Counted from the first letter of the stretch, positions 17,401 through 25,004 are shown. The stretch is 64,000 bases of DNA from UBA2991 sp965221735 (GCA_965221735.1 OZ244910.1:1612001-1676000); one strand, 5' to 3'. Notes: generated by a model not told the origin, from the letters alone. Numbers and translations are program-made.

Positions 17401-17569
17401 GCGCGTAGTGCTGATAGACCGCGAAGACGCTCCCCGCGCCCGCCGCCAGCGTGGCCGAACCGATGAACCCCACGACCAGCACGAGGATCGCCCAGATGGG
17501 GAGGCCGCCGCGCTTCTGGCGCGCCCGGCGCGCTCGCAGCCGCCGACGGATGACGACCCGGCTAGACAT
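14483..17569 (-). CDS. pbp1A: class A penicillin-binding protein (bifunctional peptidoglycan glycosyltransferase/transpeptidase)
   Basis: A 1028-residue cell-wall synthase. A basic cytoplasmic tail and one transmembrane helix (about 24-50) are followed by a GT51 domain with catalytic Glu116 in STEDNAFWTHPG and GGSSITQQL (149-157). The transpeptidase has SAFK (441-444), SQN (500-502) and KTG (698-700). About 200 extra residues follow, ending in an acidic Pro/Glu tail. Cysteines outside the membrane come in close pairs (164/174, 258/266, 339/353, 392/394, 666/675 and one later pair), which suggests disulfides. I use the ATG at 17569; a TTG at 17599 is less likely. Its presence shows that this organism makes peptidoglycan. 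It is convergent with the formyltransferase gene. Confidence 0.93.
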   Translation of the reverse strand: MSSRVVIRRRLRARRARQKRGGLPIWAILVLVVGFIGSATLAAGAGSVFAVYQHYARDYVPIEDLLIERQVGITRIFDRTGEVELGVLTNPAQQLLHPVALEDISQSMIDATVSTEDNAFWTHPGVNYRGLARAAWENYVGGGIGTGTGGSSITQQLIKNVYICGSFTDPDDPCVAERTVDRKLREIAYAIELEQDYTKVQILTWYLNQISYADRYVGVQAAAQGYFRKDAADLTLAESAMLAGIPQFPTLYHPRLNCLRDDEDNCVLDSLGRMTVGGPAKARQEDVIDLMVTHGWITFSEASDAKAEALYVYPAATTAAQDASAFIDNQVEPRLVRMCEAGLLPRLENVDDCLTSVHSAGWTVHTTLDWTATQDALAMAREAIERGLEAGCECHNAAIVTIEPETGELLVYAPNRDPAVTADPRVAGNVDQLVEINQPGSAFKPAVYLAWFEYAQKAPMSILWDTNPLELEGEDVEIVNPRTEPRTEGLISARAALGGSQNVAAYRAAQEAGIDNVITMAKLLGITTIDQQFDPTFVSHLDIYYGASIATGGANIRAVDMAYMNATIANMGVMVGVPHHATTVAPDTLNNTAFDEGVDYENALQQKLDFQRGHLRLPGTRPLDPVVVLEVRDINNRVIFQHQGPQRIRTVDAGSVWLLHSIMSDCTARFVIWSCGESNEDIRLDTFVNGEKLPVGIKTGTQQGPLDANDTLETWMNGYSRHAATAVWVGNATNELVIDGRSGEYASARTTLWLFKNWMGEYHGYLLEEDRIEGIADFEELQPDNVELQDFNTPATDRILDGGCEQVVEAWVRTDVEYEEPCEVAVIDTRNGLLASSKTPLRFREVQRFVKLPEWEPELAIKLVAEPPEDLDVFIPLMPEEQSTGLRAVEIAWPPRSSTVGLGTQVLGSVNVGQLTEWLLEIGPGANPGEDDWVVLASGEENVVSELLGTIELEEFAPRVYTLRLTARQGLLAPLHSTIQVNLNDGAPTPPVRTVTSSPPSPSIPFDEGPPEPIEPDEPDDSDEPEER

Positions 17570-17690
17570 CGTCGGAAACGCAGTCGGCTGGGGTACCAAA
17601 CGGGATCAGGTGCGAGGGATGGGCGGGGTGCCGCATCACCTTCGAGCCTAGCAAAGCGGCCCCTTGCGGGCACGTGCCGGAGTCCGTGTG

Positions 17691-17696
17691 TACGAT
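17691..17696 (+). promoter_or_regulatory. -10 box of gatCA (leaderless type)
   Basis: TACGAT ends six bases before the gatC ATG at 17703, so the transcript would begin at or beside the start codon. Confidence 0.5.
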
Positions 17697-17702
17697 CGCG
17701 CC

Positions 17703-17990
17703 ATGCCCATCTCCCGCGACCAGGTGCTCCACATCGGCCGCCTCGCCCGCCTCGGCCTGAGCGACGCCGAGATCGACCGCCTCACCAGCCAGCTCTCCGA
17801 CATCCTCGACCACTTCGAGGCGCTGGCCGCCGTCGACACCGACGGCATCGAGCCGACCGCCCACCCCCTGCCCCTCCAGAACGTCATGCGCACCGACTCC
17901 GTCGCGCCTTCCCTGGCCCGCGACGATGCGCTCAGCAACGCGCCCGAGGTCGAGGACGGCCTCATCCGCGTGCGCGCCGTCCTCGAATGA
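17703..17990 (+). CDS. gatC: Asp-tRNA(Asn)/Glu-tRNA(Gln) amidotransferase subunit C
   Basis: A 95-residue protein that opens PISRDQVLHIGRLARLGLSD, the helical start of GatC, and continues QLSDILDHFEAL and the conserved EPTAHPLPLQNVMRTD. GatC wraps around GatA and stabilises the GatCAB complex, which amidates Glu-tRNA(Gln) and/or Asp-tRNA(Asn). The length is normal. The stop overlaps the gatA start by four bases (ATGA), so the two are coupled. gatB is not in this window. Confidence 0.95.
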   Translation: MPISRDQVLHIGRLARLGLSDAEIDRLTSQLSDILDHFEALAAVDTDGIEPTAHPLPLQNVMRTDSVAPSLARDDALSNAPEVEDGLIRVRAVLE

Positions 17991-19444
17991 GCGATCTCTG
18001 GGAGCTGACGGCGCACGCGGCCCAGGACGGCCTCTGTGCCAGGGAATTCTCCGCGGTCGAGCTGACGGAGTCGGTCCTCGCTCGGGTCGATGCCGTCGAG
18101 GAGCGAGTCAGTGCCTACATCACCCGCACCGACGAGCTCGCCCGCGAACAGGCCCGCGAGGCCGACGCCCGCTTTGCCGCCGGCACCGCTACCCCCCTCA
18201 CCGGCATCCCCTTCGCCGTCAAGGACCTCATCGTCACGAAGGGCGTCCGCACGACCGCCGGCTCACGCATGCTCGGCGACTTCGTGCCGCCCTACGACAG
18301 CCACGTCTACGAGCAGCTCAAGCGTGCCGGCGCCGTCATGGTCGGCAAGGCGAACATGGACGAGTTCGCCATGGGGTCCAGCACCGAGCACTCCGCCTAC
18401 GGCGCCACCCGCAACCCCTGGGATACCGAACGCGTGCCGGGGGGCAGCTCCGGCGGCTCCGCGGCCGCCGTGGCGGCCGGCGAGTGCATCGCCTCCCTCG
18501 GCAGCGATACGGGAGGCAGCATCCGCCAGCCCGCCGCCCTCTGCGGCGTCGTCGGACTCGACCCCACCTACGGCCGCGTCAGCCGCTTCGGCATCATCGC
18601 CTTCGGCAGCTCCCTCGACCAGGTTGGACCCATCGGCCGCGATGTGGAGGACGTCGCCACCATCCTCGACGGCATCGGCAGCCACGACCCCCGCGACTCC
18701 ACCAGCGATCCCGCTCCCCGGCCCGACATGCGCCACTACCTCGGCCGCGACATCGCCGGCAAGAAGATCGGCGTCCCCCGCGAGTACTTCGTCGAGGGCA
18801 TGGAGGACGGCGTCCGCGCCCGCATCGACGAAGCGCTCCGGCACCTCGAGTCGCTCGGTTGCGAGATCGACACCGACCTTTCTCTGCCCATGACCGAGCA
18901 CGCCCTTGCCGTCTACTACCTCATCGCCCCCAGCGAGGCCAGCTCCAACCTCGCCCGCTACGACGGCGTCAAGTACGGCCTCAGCGAACGCGGCGGCAGC
19001 ATGTGGGAGAACATGGAGCAGACCCGCGAGCAGGGCTTCGGCGACGAGGTCAAGCGGCGCATCATGCTCGGCGTCTACGCGCTCAGCGCCGGCTACTACG
19101 ACCAGTTTTACCTGAAGGCGCAGAAGGTCCGGACCCTCATCACGAACGAGTTTCGCGAGGCCTTCACCCGCTACGACGCGCTCGTCACCCCCACAACTCC
19201 CGGCGTCGCCTTCCCCGTCGGCGACAAGCTCGACGACCCCTATGCCATGTACCTGAACGATGTCTACACGCTGCCCAGCGCCGTCGCCGGCCTCCCCGCC
19301 CTCAGCCTCCCCTGCGGCCTCAGCGAAGGCCTGCCGGTGGGCCTCCAGATCATCGGAGACGTGGGCGCCGAGGGAACCATCCTCCAGATCGGCCACGCCT
19401 TCGAGGGAGCCCTCGGCCAGGCCAACCGCCTCGCCCCCCTCTAG
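17987..19444 (+). CDS. gatA: Asp-tRNA(Asn)/Glu-tRNA(Gln) amidotransferase subunit A
   Basis: A 485-residue amidase-signature enzyme that releases ammonia from glutamine for GatB. The Ser-cis-Ser-Lys triad is visible: Lys in PFAVKDLIV (near 79), cis-Ser in PGGSSGGSAAAVAAG (near 154) and the nucleophilic Ser in DTGGSIRQPAALCG (near 178). GKANMDEFAMGSSTE and NPWDTERVPGG are GatA-specific. The start is the ATG overlapping the gatC stop; the frame is open far upstream, antisense to the PBP gene, but that part is not coding. A rho-independent terminator follows at 19607. Confidence 0.96.
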   Translation: MSDLWELTAHAAQDGLCAREFSAVELTESVLARVDAVEERVSAYITRTDELAREQAREADARFAAGTATPLTGIPFAVKDLIVTKGVRTTAGSRMLGDFVPPYDSHVYEQLKRAGAVMVGKANMDEFAMGSSTEHSAYGATRNPWDTERVPGGSSGGSAAAVAAGECIASLGSDTGGSIRQPAALCGVVGLDPTYGRVSRFGIIAFGSSLDQVGPIGRDVEDVATILDGIGSHDPRDSTSDPAPRPDMRHYLGRDIAGKKIGVPREYFVEGMEDGVRARIDEALRHLESLGCEIDTDLSLPMTEHALAVYYLIAPSEASSNLARYDGVKYGLSERGGSMWENMEQTREQGFGDEVKRRIMLGVYALSAGYYDQFYLKAQKVRTLITNEFREAFTRYDALVTPTTPGVAFPVGDKLDDPYAMYLNDVYTLPSAVAGLPALSLPCGLSEGLPVGLQIIGDVGAEGTILQIGHAFEGALGQANRLAPL

Positions 19445-19606
19445 ACGGCCAGCCCTCCCCGCAACTCTTGACCGTAATCCCCTCCATGCGCAGAGTCCGA
19501 ATCGTGGACCGCAAGCTGACCGCCACGGGCCTCCTCACTGCCGCTGCGGCGGCGGCGCAAGCGCGCAGGTAACATGCGAGCGGTTCAACGACGCACAGGA
19601 CACGAA

Positions 19607-19628
19607 GCCGCCCGCGGGGCGGCTCTTT
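19607..19628 (+). terminator. rho-independent terminator after gatCA
   Basis: GCCGCCC and GGGCGGC form a seven-base stem with a GCG loop, followed by TCTTT. It lies between gatA and the aminotransferase gene on the same strand. Confidence 0.6.
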
Positions 19629-19666
19629 CGTATCCGCCACCGGCGGGGGGCGGAAGGAACGGGGCC

Positions 19667-20848
19667 GTGGAGCACGATTCCCCCGGAGCCGAACGCTTCA
19701 TCTCGCGGAGCCTCGCCTCCGTGCCCGCCAGCGGCATCCGCAAGTTCTTCGACCTGCTCAGCACCATCGACGACGTCATCTCCCTCGGCGTCGGCGAACC
19801 GGATTATGTAACGCCCGAACCCATCCGCCGCGCCGCCCTCGACAGCATCGAGAAGGGCGAAACCCACTACACCTCCAACTACGGCCTGATCGAGCTGCGC
19901 GAGGCCCTCAGCGAGGATCTGCACACCCTCTACGGCGTCTCCTACGACCCCGCCACCGAGATCGTCGTCACCAGCGGCTCCAGCGAGGCCTTCGACATCG
20001 CCCTCCGCTCCCTCCTCGACGACGGCGACGAGGTGCTCTGCCCCGACCCCAGCTACGTCGCCTACGAGCCCGCCGTGACCATGGCCAAGGGCCGCTTCCG
20101 CCCCGTCCCCACCAGCGCCGAGCACGAGTTCCGCCTCCTCGCCGGCGATGTCTCCGAGCGCGTCACCGAGCACACGAAGGCGCTCCTCTTCGGCTACCCC
20201 GCCAATCCCACCGGCGCGACCATGGACCGCCCCGACCTCGAAGCCGTCGCCGAGGTGGCCGCCGCCAACGACCTCGCCGTTATCAGCGACGAGCTCTACG
20301 CCCGCCTCACCTACGAGGGCGAGCACACCTGCTTCTCCTCCATCGAGGGTATGCGCGACCGCACCATCCTCATCGGCGGCTTCAGCAAGACCTACGCCAT
20401 GACCGGCTGGCGCATCGGCTGGCTGGCTGCGCCCGCGCCCCTCGCCGAAGCTGCCATGAAGGTCCACCAGTACGTGATGATGTCGGCCCCCACCGCCGCC
20501 CAGTACGCCGCTCTCGCCGCCCTCCAGCACGGCGAGAGCTTCGTCCAGGAGATGCTCGCCGAGTACGACCGCCGCCGCCGCCTCATGGTCGATGGCCTCC
20601 ACGCCGTCGGCCTCCCCGCCTTCCGCCCCCGCGGCGCCTTCTACGCGTTCCCCGACATCCGGCCCACGGGCATGGACAGCACCACCTTCAGCGAACGCCT
20701 CCTCGCCGAGGAGCGCGTCGCCGTCGTCCCGGGCGCGGCCTTCGGCGCCTGCGGCGAGGGTTTCGTACGCGCCTGCTACGCCAGCGGCTACGAGCAGATC
20801 GAGCGCGCCCTCGAGCGCATCGGCCGCTTCGTCCAGCGTAACCGCTAG
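19667..20848 (+). CDS. PLP-dependent class I/II aminotransferase
   Basis: A 393-residue fold-type I aminotransferase of the aspartate/alanine-aminotransferase group. It shows GVGEPDYVTP near the start, THYTSNYGLIELREA, VTSGSSEAFDIAL, NPTGATM (substrate Asn), SDELYARLTY, the PLP lysine in GGFSKTYAMTGWRIGW (near residue 237) and a C-terminal Arg in FVRACYA. It would move an amino group between an amino acid and a 2-oxo acid; the exact substrates cannot be read from sequence. The GTG at 19667 has GGAAGGA at good spacing and is preferred to an ATG about 90 bases upstream that lies before the terminator. It is convergent with the repeat protein gene. Confidence 0.9.
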   Translation: MEHDSPGAERFISRSLASVPASGIRKFFDLLSTIDDVISLGVGEPDYVTPEPIRRAALDSIEKGETHYTSNYGLIELREALSEDLHTLYGVSYDPATEIVVTSGSSEAFDIALRSLLDDGDEVLCPDPSYVAYEPAVTMAKGRFRPVPTSAEHEFRLLAGDVSERVTEHTKALLFGYPANPTGATMDRPDLEAVAEVAAANDLAVISDELYARLTYEGEHTCFSSIEGMRDRTILIGGFSKTYAMTGWRIGWLAAPAPLAEAAMKVHQYVMMSAPTAAQYAALAALQHGESFVQEMLAEYDRRRRLMVDGLHAVGLPAFRPRGAFYAFPDIRPTGMDSTTFSERLLAEERVAVVPGAAFGACGEGFVRACYASGYEQIERALERIGRFVQRNR

Positions 20849-20935
20849 CCGTACTCGGGCAGACCCCACAAGTCGAGCGCAGCCGGTTCGGCCGCAACCA
20901 GGCGGTCCGGCGCGCGTGGGTCCATCACGCCGGGG

Positions 20936-22285
20936 TCACGGACACGCGACGACGACGATCTGCCACTGCCCCGGATACGCGTGCTCGAATACCGCCAGAT
21001 CCTCCGCCTCGAAGGGGAACTCCTGGCCCCCGGCGTACTGCCCGTTGATCCAGAGCTGATAGGGGTAGCAGGGCTCCGGCTCGGGCGTTGCCGTCGCCGT
21101 GGACGTTGCCGTCGCCGTAGGCTCGGATGTGGGGGTCGCTGTGGGTTCGGGCGCTGCCGTCGCCGTGGGTTCGGGCGCTGCCGTCGCCGTGGGTTCGGGC
21201 GCTGCCGTCGCCGTGGGTTCGGGCGTTGCCGTCGCCGTGGACGTCGCGGTAGGCGTGGGCGTGGCCGTCGCGGTAGGCGCGGGCGCCGCCGTCGCCGTGG
21301 GCCCGGGCGTGGTCACGGACGGCTCGGACGAGGGAGGCTCCCCCGATCTCCCCGGGCACTCGACCACCCGGGTCTCCCACTGTCCCGGATACACGCGCTC
21401 GAATATCGCCAGGTCCTCCTCTTCGAAGGGAATCTCCTGGCCTCCTCCGTACTCCCCGTTGATCCAGACTTGGTACGGGACACACTCCTCCTCTTCCGGC
21501 TCGGGGGTCGGTGTGGGTGTCGGGGTCGGCGTGGGTGTGGGCGTGGGTGTTGGGGTTGGCGTGGGCGTTGGTGTCGGGGTGGACGGCTCCGACGAGGGAG
21601 GCGTGCCGGAGTTCCCCGGGCACTCGACCGTCCGGGTCTCCCACTGCCCCGGATACACCCGCTCGAATATCTCCAGATCACCCTCATCGAAAGGCCGCTC
21701 CTGGCCTCCGCCGTATTCCCCGTTGATCCAGACCTGATAGGGGTAGCACTCCTCCTCCTCCTCCTCCTCGGACTCGGGTGTTGAGGCGGGAGTGGCCGTT
21801 GAAGTCGGGGTAGGCGTGGGCGTCGGGATGGGCGTTGCGACTCCTCCGCCGGACGGCACGGGGGTGCTCGCGCTGGAGCCGGAAACAGTGATGTCCCCGT
21901 AGTTGAAGCGTCCGCTCCTGCTCACTTCACCGGCGGCAACGGCATGGACCCGCCAGCCCCCGCCTCCCACGCGCACGCTGAGAAAGTTGCTGGCGGGGTC
22001 GCCAACACGCTCCCAGAGGCGTAGCGACACCACCGCCGTCCCGTCCGGGCCGGCCGTCAGATCCGCATAGCGGAAGCGCCCGCTCCCGCTGACGTCGTCG
22101 AGCGCGAGGGCATGGGTCTGCCAGGTCCCGTCACCAACCCGGATGCTCAGGTAATTCAGCGAGGGGTCGTCCGCGCTTTCCCAGACACGGACCTCCACGG
22201 CCTGACCTCCCTGCTCCTGGGCAATGACGATCGAGACCCCCGCCAGGACCGCCGCAACAAGAAACAGGACGCCCAATAGTTTCAT
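20936..22285 (-). CDS. secreted/surface protein with three PYQxWINGxY repeats on Thr-Pro linkers
   Basis: A 449-residue exported protein. The signal peptide is MKLLGVLFLVAAVLAGVSIV, ending IAQ. The N-terminal region holds two copies of a unit of about 50 residues: (V/R)(V/L)WE...LSIRVGDGTW...SGRFRYADLT and LWERVGDPASNFLSVRVGG...SGRFNYGDITV. Three copies of another unit follow, of about 44 residues, each beginning C(Y/V)PYQ(V/L)WING(E/Q)Y and ending YPGQW....CP (nucleotides about 21615-21748, 21350-21482 and 20939-21070). They are separated by Thr-Pro or Thr-Ala-Thr-Pro linkers. Each unit keeps two cysteines that could form an internal disulfide. The ATG at 22285 follows GGAAGG; a longer open frame upstream is unlikely. 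No known domain is recognised; probably cell-surface. Confidence 0.75.
   Translation of the reverse strand: MKLLGVLFLVAAVLAGVSIVIAQEQGGQAVEVRVWESADDPSLNYLSIRVGDGTWQTHALALDDVSGSGRFRYADLTAGPDGTAVVSLRLWERVGDPASNFLSVRVGGGGWRVHAVAAGEVSRSGRFNYGDITVSGSSASTPVPSGGGVATPIPTPTPTPTSTATPASTPESEEEEEEECYPYQVWINGEYGGGQERPFDEGDLEIFERVYPGQWETRTVECPGNSGTPPSSEPSTPTPTPTPTPTPTPTPTPTPTPTPTPEPEEEECVPYQVWINGEYGGGQEIPFEEEDLAIFERVYPGQWETRVVECPGRSGEPPSSEPSVTTPGPTATAAPAPTATATPTPTATSTATATPEPTATAAPEPTATAAPEPTATAAPEPTATPTSEPTATATSTATATPEPEPCYPYQLWINGQYAGGQEFPFEAEDLAVFEHAYPGQWQIVVVACP
21141..21236 (-). repeat. four tandem 24-base units in the linker of the surface protein
   Basis: Four head-to-tail copies of GTGGGTTCGGGCG(C/T)TGCCGTCGCC (21141, 21165, 21189, 21213) encode the eight-residue unit EPTATAAP on the minus strand. 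The only difference I see is C versus T in the last copy. This suggests recent unit duplication and possible length variation. Confidence 0.85.
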
Positions 22286-22316
22286 CGAAGAAAACCTTCC
22301 CCAAGTTCCACAGATA

Positions 22317-22322
22317 ATCATA
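22317..22322 (-). promoter_or_regulatory. -10 box of the repeat surface protein gene
   Basis: TATGAT on the minus strand lies in an AT-rich stretch, about 32 bases before the ATG at 22285, leaving room for the GGAAGG ribosome site. No clear -35 element. Confidence 0.35.
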
Positions 22323-22491
22323 CGGATGAAAATTGTAGTTTGCATATGCCGCCTCCCGAACATGTCCGGTACGCGCCCCGGGAACCACCAGGCGCCGACA
22401 TCCCCGAGCCCTCGTGGCAGACTCGCAGTCACACCCGGCGAGAGCCTGCGTCCCCCGCGCCCGCTCACGACCTGCCGGAGGACGGATAGCA

Positions 22492-22848
22492 GTGGACCCC
22501 AACCTCCACCTCGCCGACTGGCTCGGCCGGCGCGTCACGGTCGAGATCGACCGCCCCCTCGGCAGCCGCCACCCCACCGAGAACGACATCGTTTACGGCG
22601 TCAACTACGGCTTCATCCCCGGCACACGCGCCCCCGACGGCCACCCCATCGACGTGTACGTGCTCGACGCGACGGAGCCGCTTGACCGCTGCGAAGCGAC
22701 GGTCATCGCCATAGTCCGCCGCCGCGACGACGTGGAGGACAAGCTCGTGGCCGTTCTCGAGGCGGCGAGCACCTGGGACGCACCCGCAATCCTCGCCGCT
22801 GTCGACTTCCAGGAGCGCTATTTCGACTCGTGGGTGGAGCTCGCCTGA
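22492..22848 (+). CDS. inorganic pyrophosphatase-like protein (short form)
   Basis: A 118-residue protein with the family I pyrophosphatase core: VTVEIDRPLGSRHP, then NYGFIPGTRAPDGHPIDVYVLD and RRRDDVEDKLV. Family I enzymes hydrolyse PPi at a Mg-binding acidic site (DxDPxD in the classic form). Here the line reads DGHPIDVYVLD, and the protein is shorter than classic Ppa (about 170), so it belongs to a small, divergent subgroup and might act on another phosphate compound. It starts with GTG, with GGAGG about 11 bases upstream. It stands alone between the surface protein and an acyl-CoA dehydrogenase. Confidence 0.7.
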   Translation: MDPNLHLADWLGRRVTVEIDRPLGSRHPTENDIVYGVNYGFIPGTRAPDGHPIDVYVLDATEPLDRCEATVIAIVRRRDDVEDKLVAVLEAASTWDAPAILAAVDFQERYFDSWVELA

Positions 22849-22948
22849 CGCTCGCGAAAGCCCGTGCTAAACTCGCGCGGCTAACCCCCGCGAAGGGGGC
22901 GTGTTTACGTGCGCCTGTTTCGCGACCCTGGTGAAGGACGGACAAACG

Positions 22949-24058
22949 ATGGATCTGAGCCTTAGTGAAGAGCAGACCCTGATCCGCGACTCAGCGCGCG
23001 ATTTCCTTGAGAACGAGTGCCCCGAAGAGCACGTGCGGGCCATGGAAGAGGATGAGGCTGGCTACAGCCCCGACCTCTGGAAGAAGATGGCCGAGCTGGG
23101 CTGGCAGGGCCTCATGATCCCCGAGGACCACGGCGGCTCCGGCTTCTCCTACCTCGACCTCTGCGTCCTCGTCGAGGAGTTCGGCCGCGCGCTCGTGCCC
23201 GGCCCCTTCATCCCCAACGCCACCTGCGCCGCATGGCTCGTCGTGGCCGGCACCGACGCGCAGAAGGCGAAGTACCTCCCGGGTATCGCCAGCGGCACGG
23301 CCATCCATACCTACGCCGTTACCGAAGAGACGGGGCGCTGGGATCGCGGCGGCTACACCCTCACCGCAGCCGCCGACGGCGACGGCTACGTGCTCAACGG
23401 CACCAAGCTGTTCGTCCCCGACGCGAACGTGGCCGACTACCTGCACGTCATCGCCAACACGCCCGACGGCAGGCTCGCGAACTTCATCATCGCCCGCGAC
23501 CAGGCTGGCGTGGAGGTCAACCTCCTCAAGACCATCGCCAGCGACAAGCAGGCCGAGGTCGTCCTGAACAATGTCAGCGTCGCTGCCGAGGACGTCATGC
23601 CCGTCGATTCCGAGACGAGCATGCGCGGCCGCAACATCGCCGTGAACCTCGAGAACGCCTATCTCGTCGGCCTCGCCCAGAAGGACTTCGAGATCGCAGT
23701 CAACTACGCCAAGGAGCGCGTCCAGTTCGGGCGCCCCATCGGCTCCTTTCAGGCGATCCAGCACAAGGCCGCCGACATGGTCACCGACGTCGACGGCATG
23801 CGCTTCATCACCTACAAGGCCGCCTGGGCCACCAGCGAGAACGAGCCCTCCCAGCACATGGACACGTCCATGGCGAAGGCGTGGTGCAGCGAGGCCAGCC
23901 GGCGCGTAGTCGCCCACGGTCAGCAGATCCACGGCGGGATCGGCTTCACCAAGGACTACATCATCCAGCTCTACTTCCGCCGTCAGAAGCGCGCCGAGCT
24001 CTTCTGGGGCGACGCCGACTACCACCGCGAGCAAGTCGCGGCCATGCTGGAAATCTAG
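22949..24058 (+). CDS. acyl-CoA dehydrogenase family protein (lacks the usual catalytic Glu)
   Basis: A 369-residue protein that starts MDLSLSEEQTLIRDSARDFL. It has MIPEDHGGSGFSYLD, the FAD-domain middle part (YAVTEETGRWDRGG, more divergent than usual), RVQFGRPIGSFQAIQH and QIHGGIGFTKDY. The C-terminal end is LFWGDADYHREQVA in place of the EGTxxIQ segment, so the common catalytic Glu position is not recognisable. This type occurs as the partner subunit in heteromeric acyl-CoA dehydrogenases of steroid and side-chain degradation. The start follows GAAGGACGG. A TAAACT box lies about 75 bases upstream, and a strong terminator follows. No second dehydrogenase subunit is adjacent. Confidence 0.85.
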   Translation: MDLSLSEEQTLIRDSARDFLENECPEEHVRAMEEDEAGYSPDLWKKMAELGWQGLMIPEDHGGSGFSYLDLCVLVEEFGRALVPGPFIPNATCAAWLVVAGTDAQKAKYLPGIASGTAIHTYAVTEETGRWDRGGYTLTAAADGDGYVLNGTKLFVPDANVADYLHVIANTPDGRLANFIIARDQAGVEVNLLKTIASDKQAEVVLNNVSVAAEDVMPVDSETSMRGRNIAVNLENAYLVGLAQKDFEIAVNYAKERVQFGRPIGSFQAIQHKAADMVTDVDGMRFITYKAAWATSENEPSQHMDTSMAKAWCSEASRRVVAHGQQIHGGIGFTKDYIIQLYFRRQKRAELFWGDADYHREQVAAMLEI

Positions 24059-24081
24059 CCGGTCCGCATCGAGAACCAGGC

Positions 24082-24114
24082 AAGAGGCCCCGCCGGTCGG
24101 CGGGGCCTCTTTAC
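24082..24114 (+). terminator. strong rho-independent terminator
   Basis: AAGAGGCCCCGCC (24082-24094) pairs perfectly over 13 bases with GGCGGGGCCTCTT (24099-24111), with a GGTC loop and flanking A and T runs. It can act in both directions and separates the acyl-CoA dehydrogenase gene from the convergent vapC-like gene. Confidence 0.9.
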
Positions 24115-24115
24115 G

Positions 24116-24550
24116 TCACTCCAGCGGGTCGATAACCGTGAGGAACGGGAACCGCTGGAAGTCCCGGTCATTGGTGCAAATCTGGCTGATGCCGTGCTCC
24201 CGCATTAGGACCGCCGTGTGCAGGTCATGCAGGACGCCCCCCCGCAGCTCCGGTAGCTCCGCCAGCGTCTGCGCAAGCACTGCCTCGTGCCTCGGAGTCG
24301 CGCTCAGGAGCGTGAACCCCGGCGAAGCGAGCAGCGCTTGCAGAAACCGCATTGCTGTCTCGGCCTCCCAGGGCACCCGAAAGACCCTTGAGTGCGTCGC
24401 GTTCTTCAGGAACTCGTAGCAAACATTCCACGTCAGGAAAGTCGGCGAAGGGTCACGTCGCCACCGCTCCAATTGACGCCGGCAAGGTCCGTGGAACGGC
24501 GAGTCTGCGTTGGCCGCGTAGAGCAGCACATTCGTGTCGACGGCCAGCAC
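24116..24550 (-). CDS. vapC: PIN-domain ribonuclease toxin, VapC-like
   Basis: A 144-residue PIN domain. It has the acidic metal-binding set: Asp5 in AVDTNVLLYAA, Glu in NVCYEFLKN, Asp in VLHDLHTAVLM and Asp in CTNDRDFQRF. VapC toxins cleave tRNA or rRNA and are held by VapB. It starts with GTG directly after the stop codon of the antitoxin gene (TAG-GTG), as expected for a coupled toxin-antitoxin pair. It ends two bases before the terminator shared with the convergent dehydrogenase gene. Confidence 0.88.
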   Translation of the reverse strand: MLAVDTNVLLYAANADSPFHGPCRRQLERWRRDPSPTFLTWNVCYEFLKNATHSRVFRVPWEAETAMRFLQALLASPGFTLLSATPRHEAVLAQTLAELPELRGGVLHDLHTAVLMREHGISQICTNDRDFQRFPFLTVIDPLE

Positions 24551-24949
24551 CTAGACCGTATCCGTCTGTTCTTGCACTTCGTCGGGCGCTGCTTCGCCGG
24601 CATCGTAGGGTGCCACGTCCTCAGCCACGGCGAGCACCCTCCGCTGTGGGACCACAGGCCGGGGCTGGTGCCGCCTATCTGCCGGGGCCCCGTAGAGGCG
24701 CTCGTCGCGCTCCCGGTCAAGCACTTCGTAGAGGGCTTCGCGATCGGCAATGTCCACGAGCGGTTCGCCCATGTTCGCCACGGGCAGTGGCGGCAGCTCA
24801 TCGCCTGCCGGAACAGGCGCCTCGCCCTCCGCGAGGATTCGCTGTATCCCGGCCTCGATCAGCGCAGTCATGGTCGTCTTGCGCCGGGCGGCTTCTTCCT
24901 TCAGCCGTTCCATGGTGGCATCCTCGATGTTGATGGTCGTCTTTCTCAT
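24551..24949 (-). CDS. vapB: ribbon-helix-helix antitoxin, VapB-like, with long C-terminal tail
   Basis: A 132-residue protein. MRKTTINIEDATMERLKEEA followed by TTMTALIEAGIQ is a ribbon-helix-helix DNA-binding unit. VDIADREALYEVLDRER is the usual toxin-binding part. About 40 further residues, rich in Arg, Pro and acidic residues, reach the toxin start, making it longer than typical VapB (75-90). I start at the ATG at 24949 (MRKTT); an in-frame ATG at 24961 overlaps the -10 box TATGGT and the operator palindrome. VapB would repress its own promoter with VapC. A frameshift near the old C-terminus is possible. Confidence 0.8.
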   Translation of the reverse strand: MRKTTINIEDATMERLKEEAARRKTTMTALIEAGIQRILAEGEAPVPAGDELPPLPVANMGEPLVDIADREALYEVLDRERDERLYGAPADRRHQPRPVVPQRRVLAVAEDVAPYDAGEAAPDEVQEQTDTV

Positions 24950-24963
24950 ATGGACAACCATAT
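24948..24963. promoter_or_regulatory. operator palindrome and -10 box of vapBC
   Basis: ATATGG-ACAA-CCATAT is a perfect 6+6 palindrome covering the vapB start. On the minus strand it contains TATGGT, ending seven bases before the ATG at 24949, so VapB binding here would block transcription. Confidence 0.6.
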
Positions 24964-25004
24964 ACCATTGCCCGCCGTTCTACAAGTAGCCTCTTCGGGC
25001 TACC

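Noticed and set aside
14642..17986. 1100-codon extension in frame with gatA
   Set aside because: It lies antisense to the PBP1A gene. gatA has its own start overlapping gatC, and the extension has no recognisable domain.
21141..21236. CRISPR-like direct repeats
   Set aside because: The units are contiguous, without spacers, and code for an EPTATAAP linker inside a gene.
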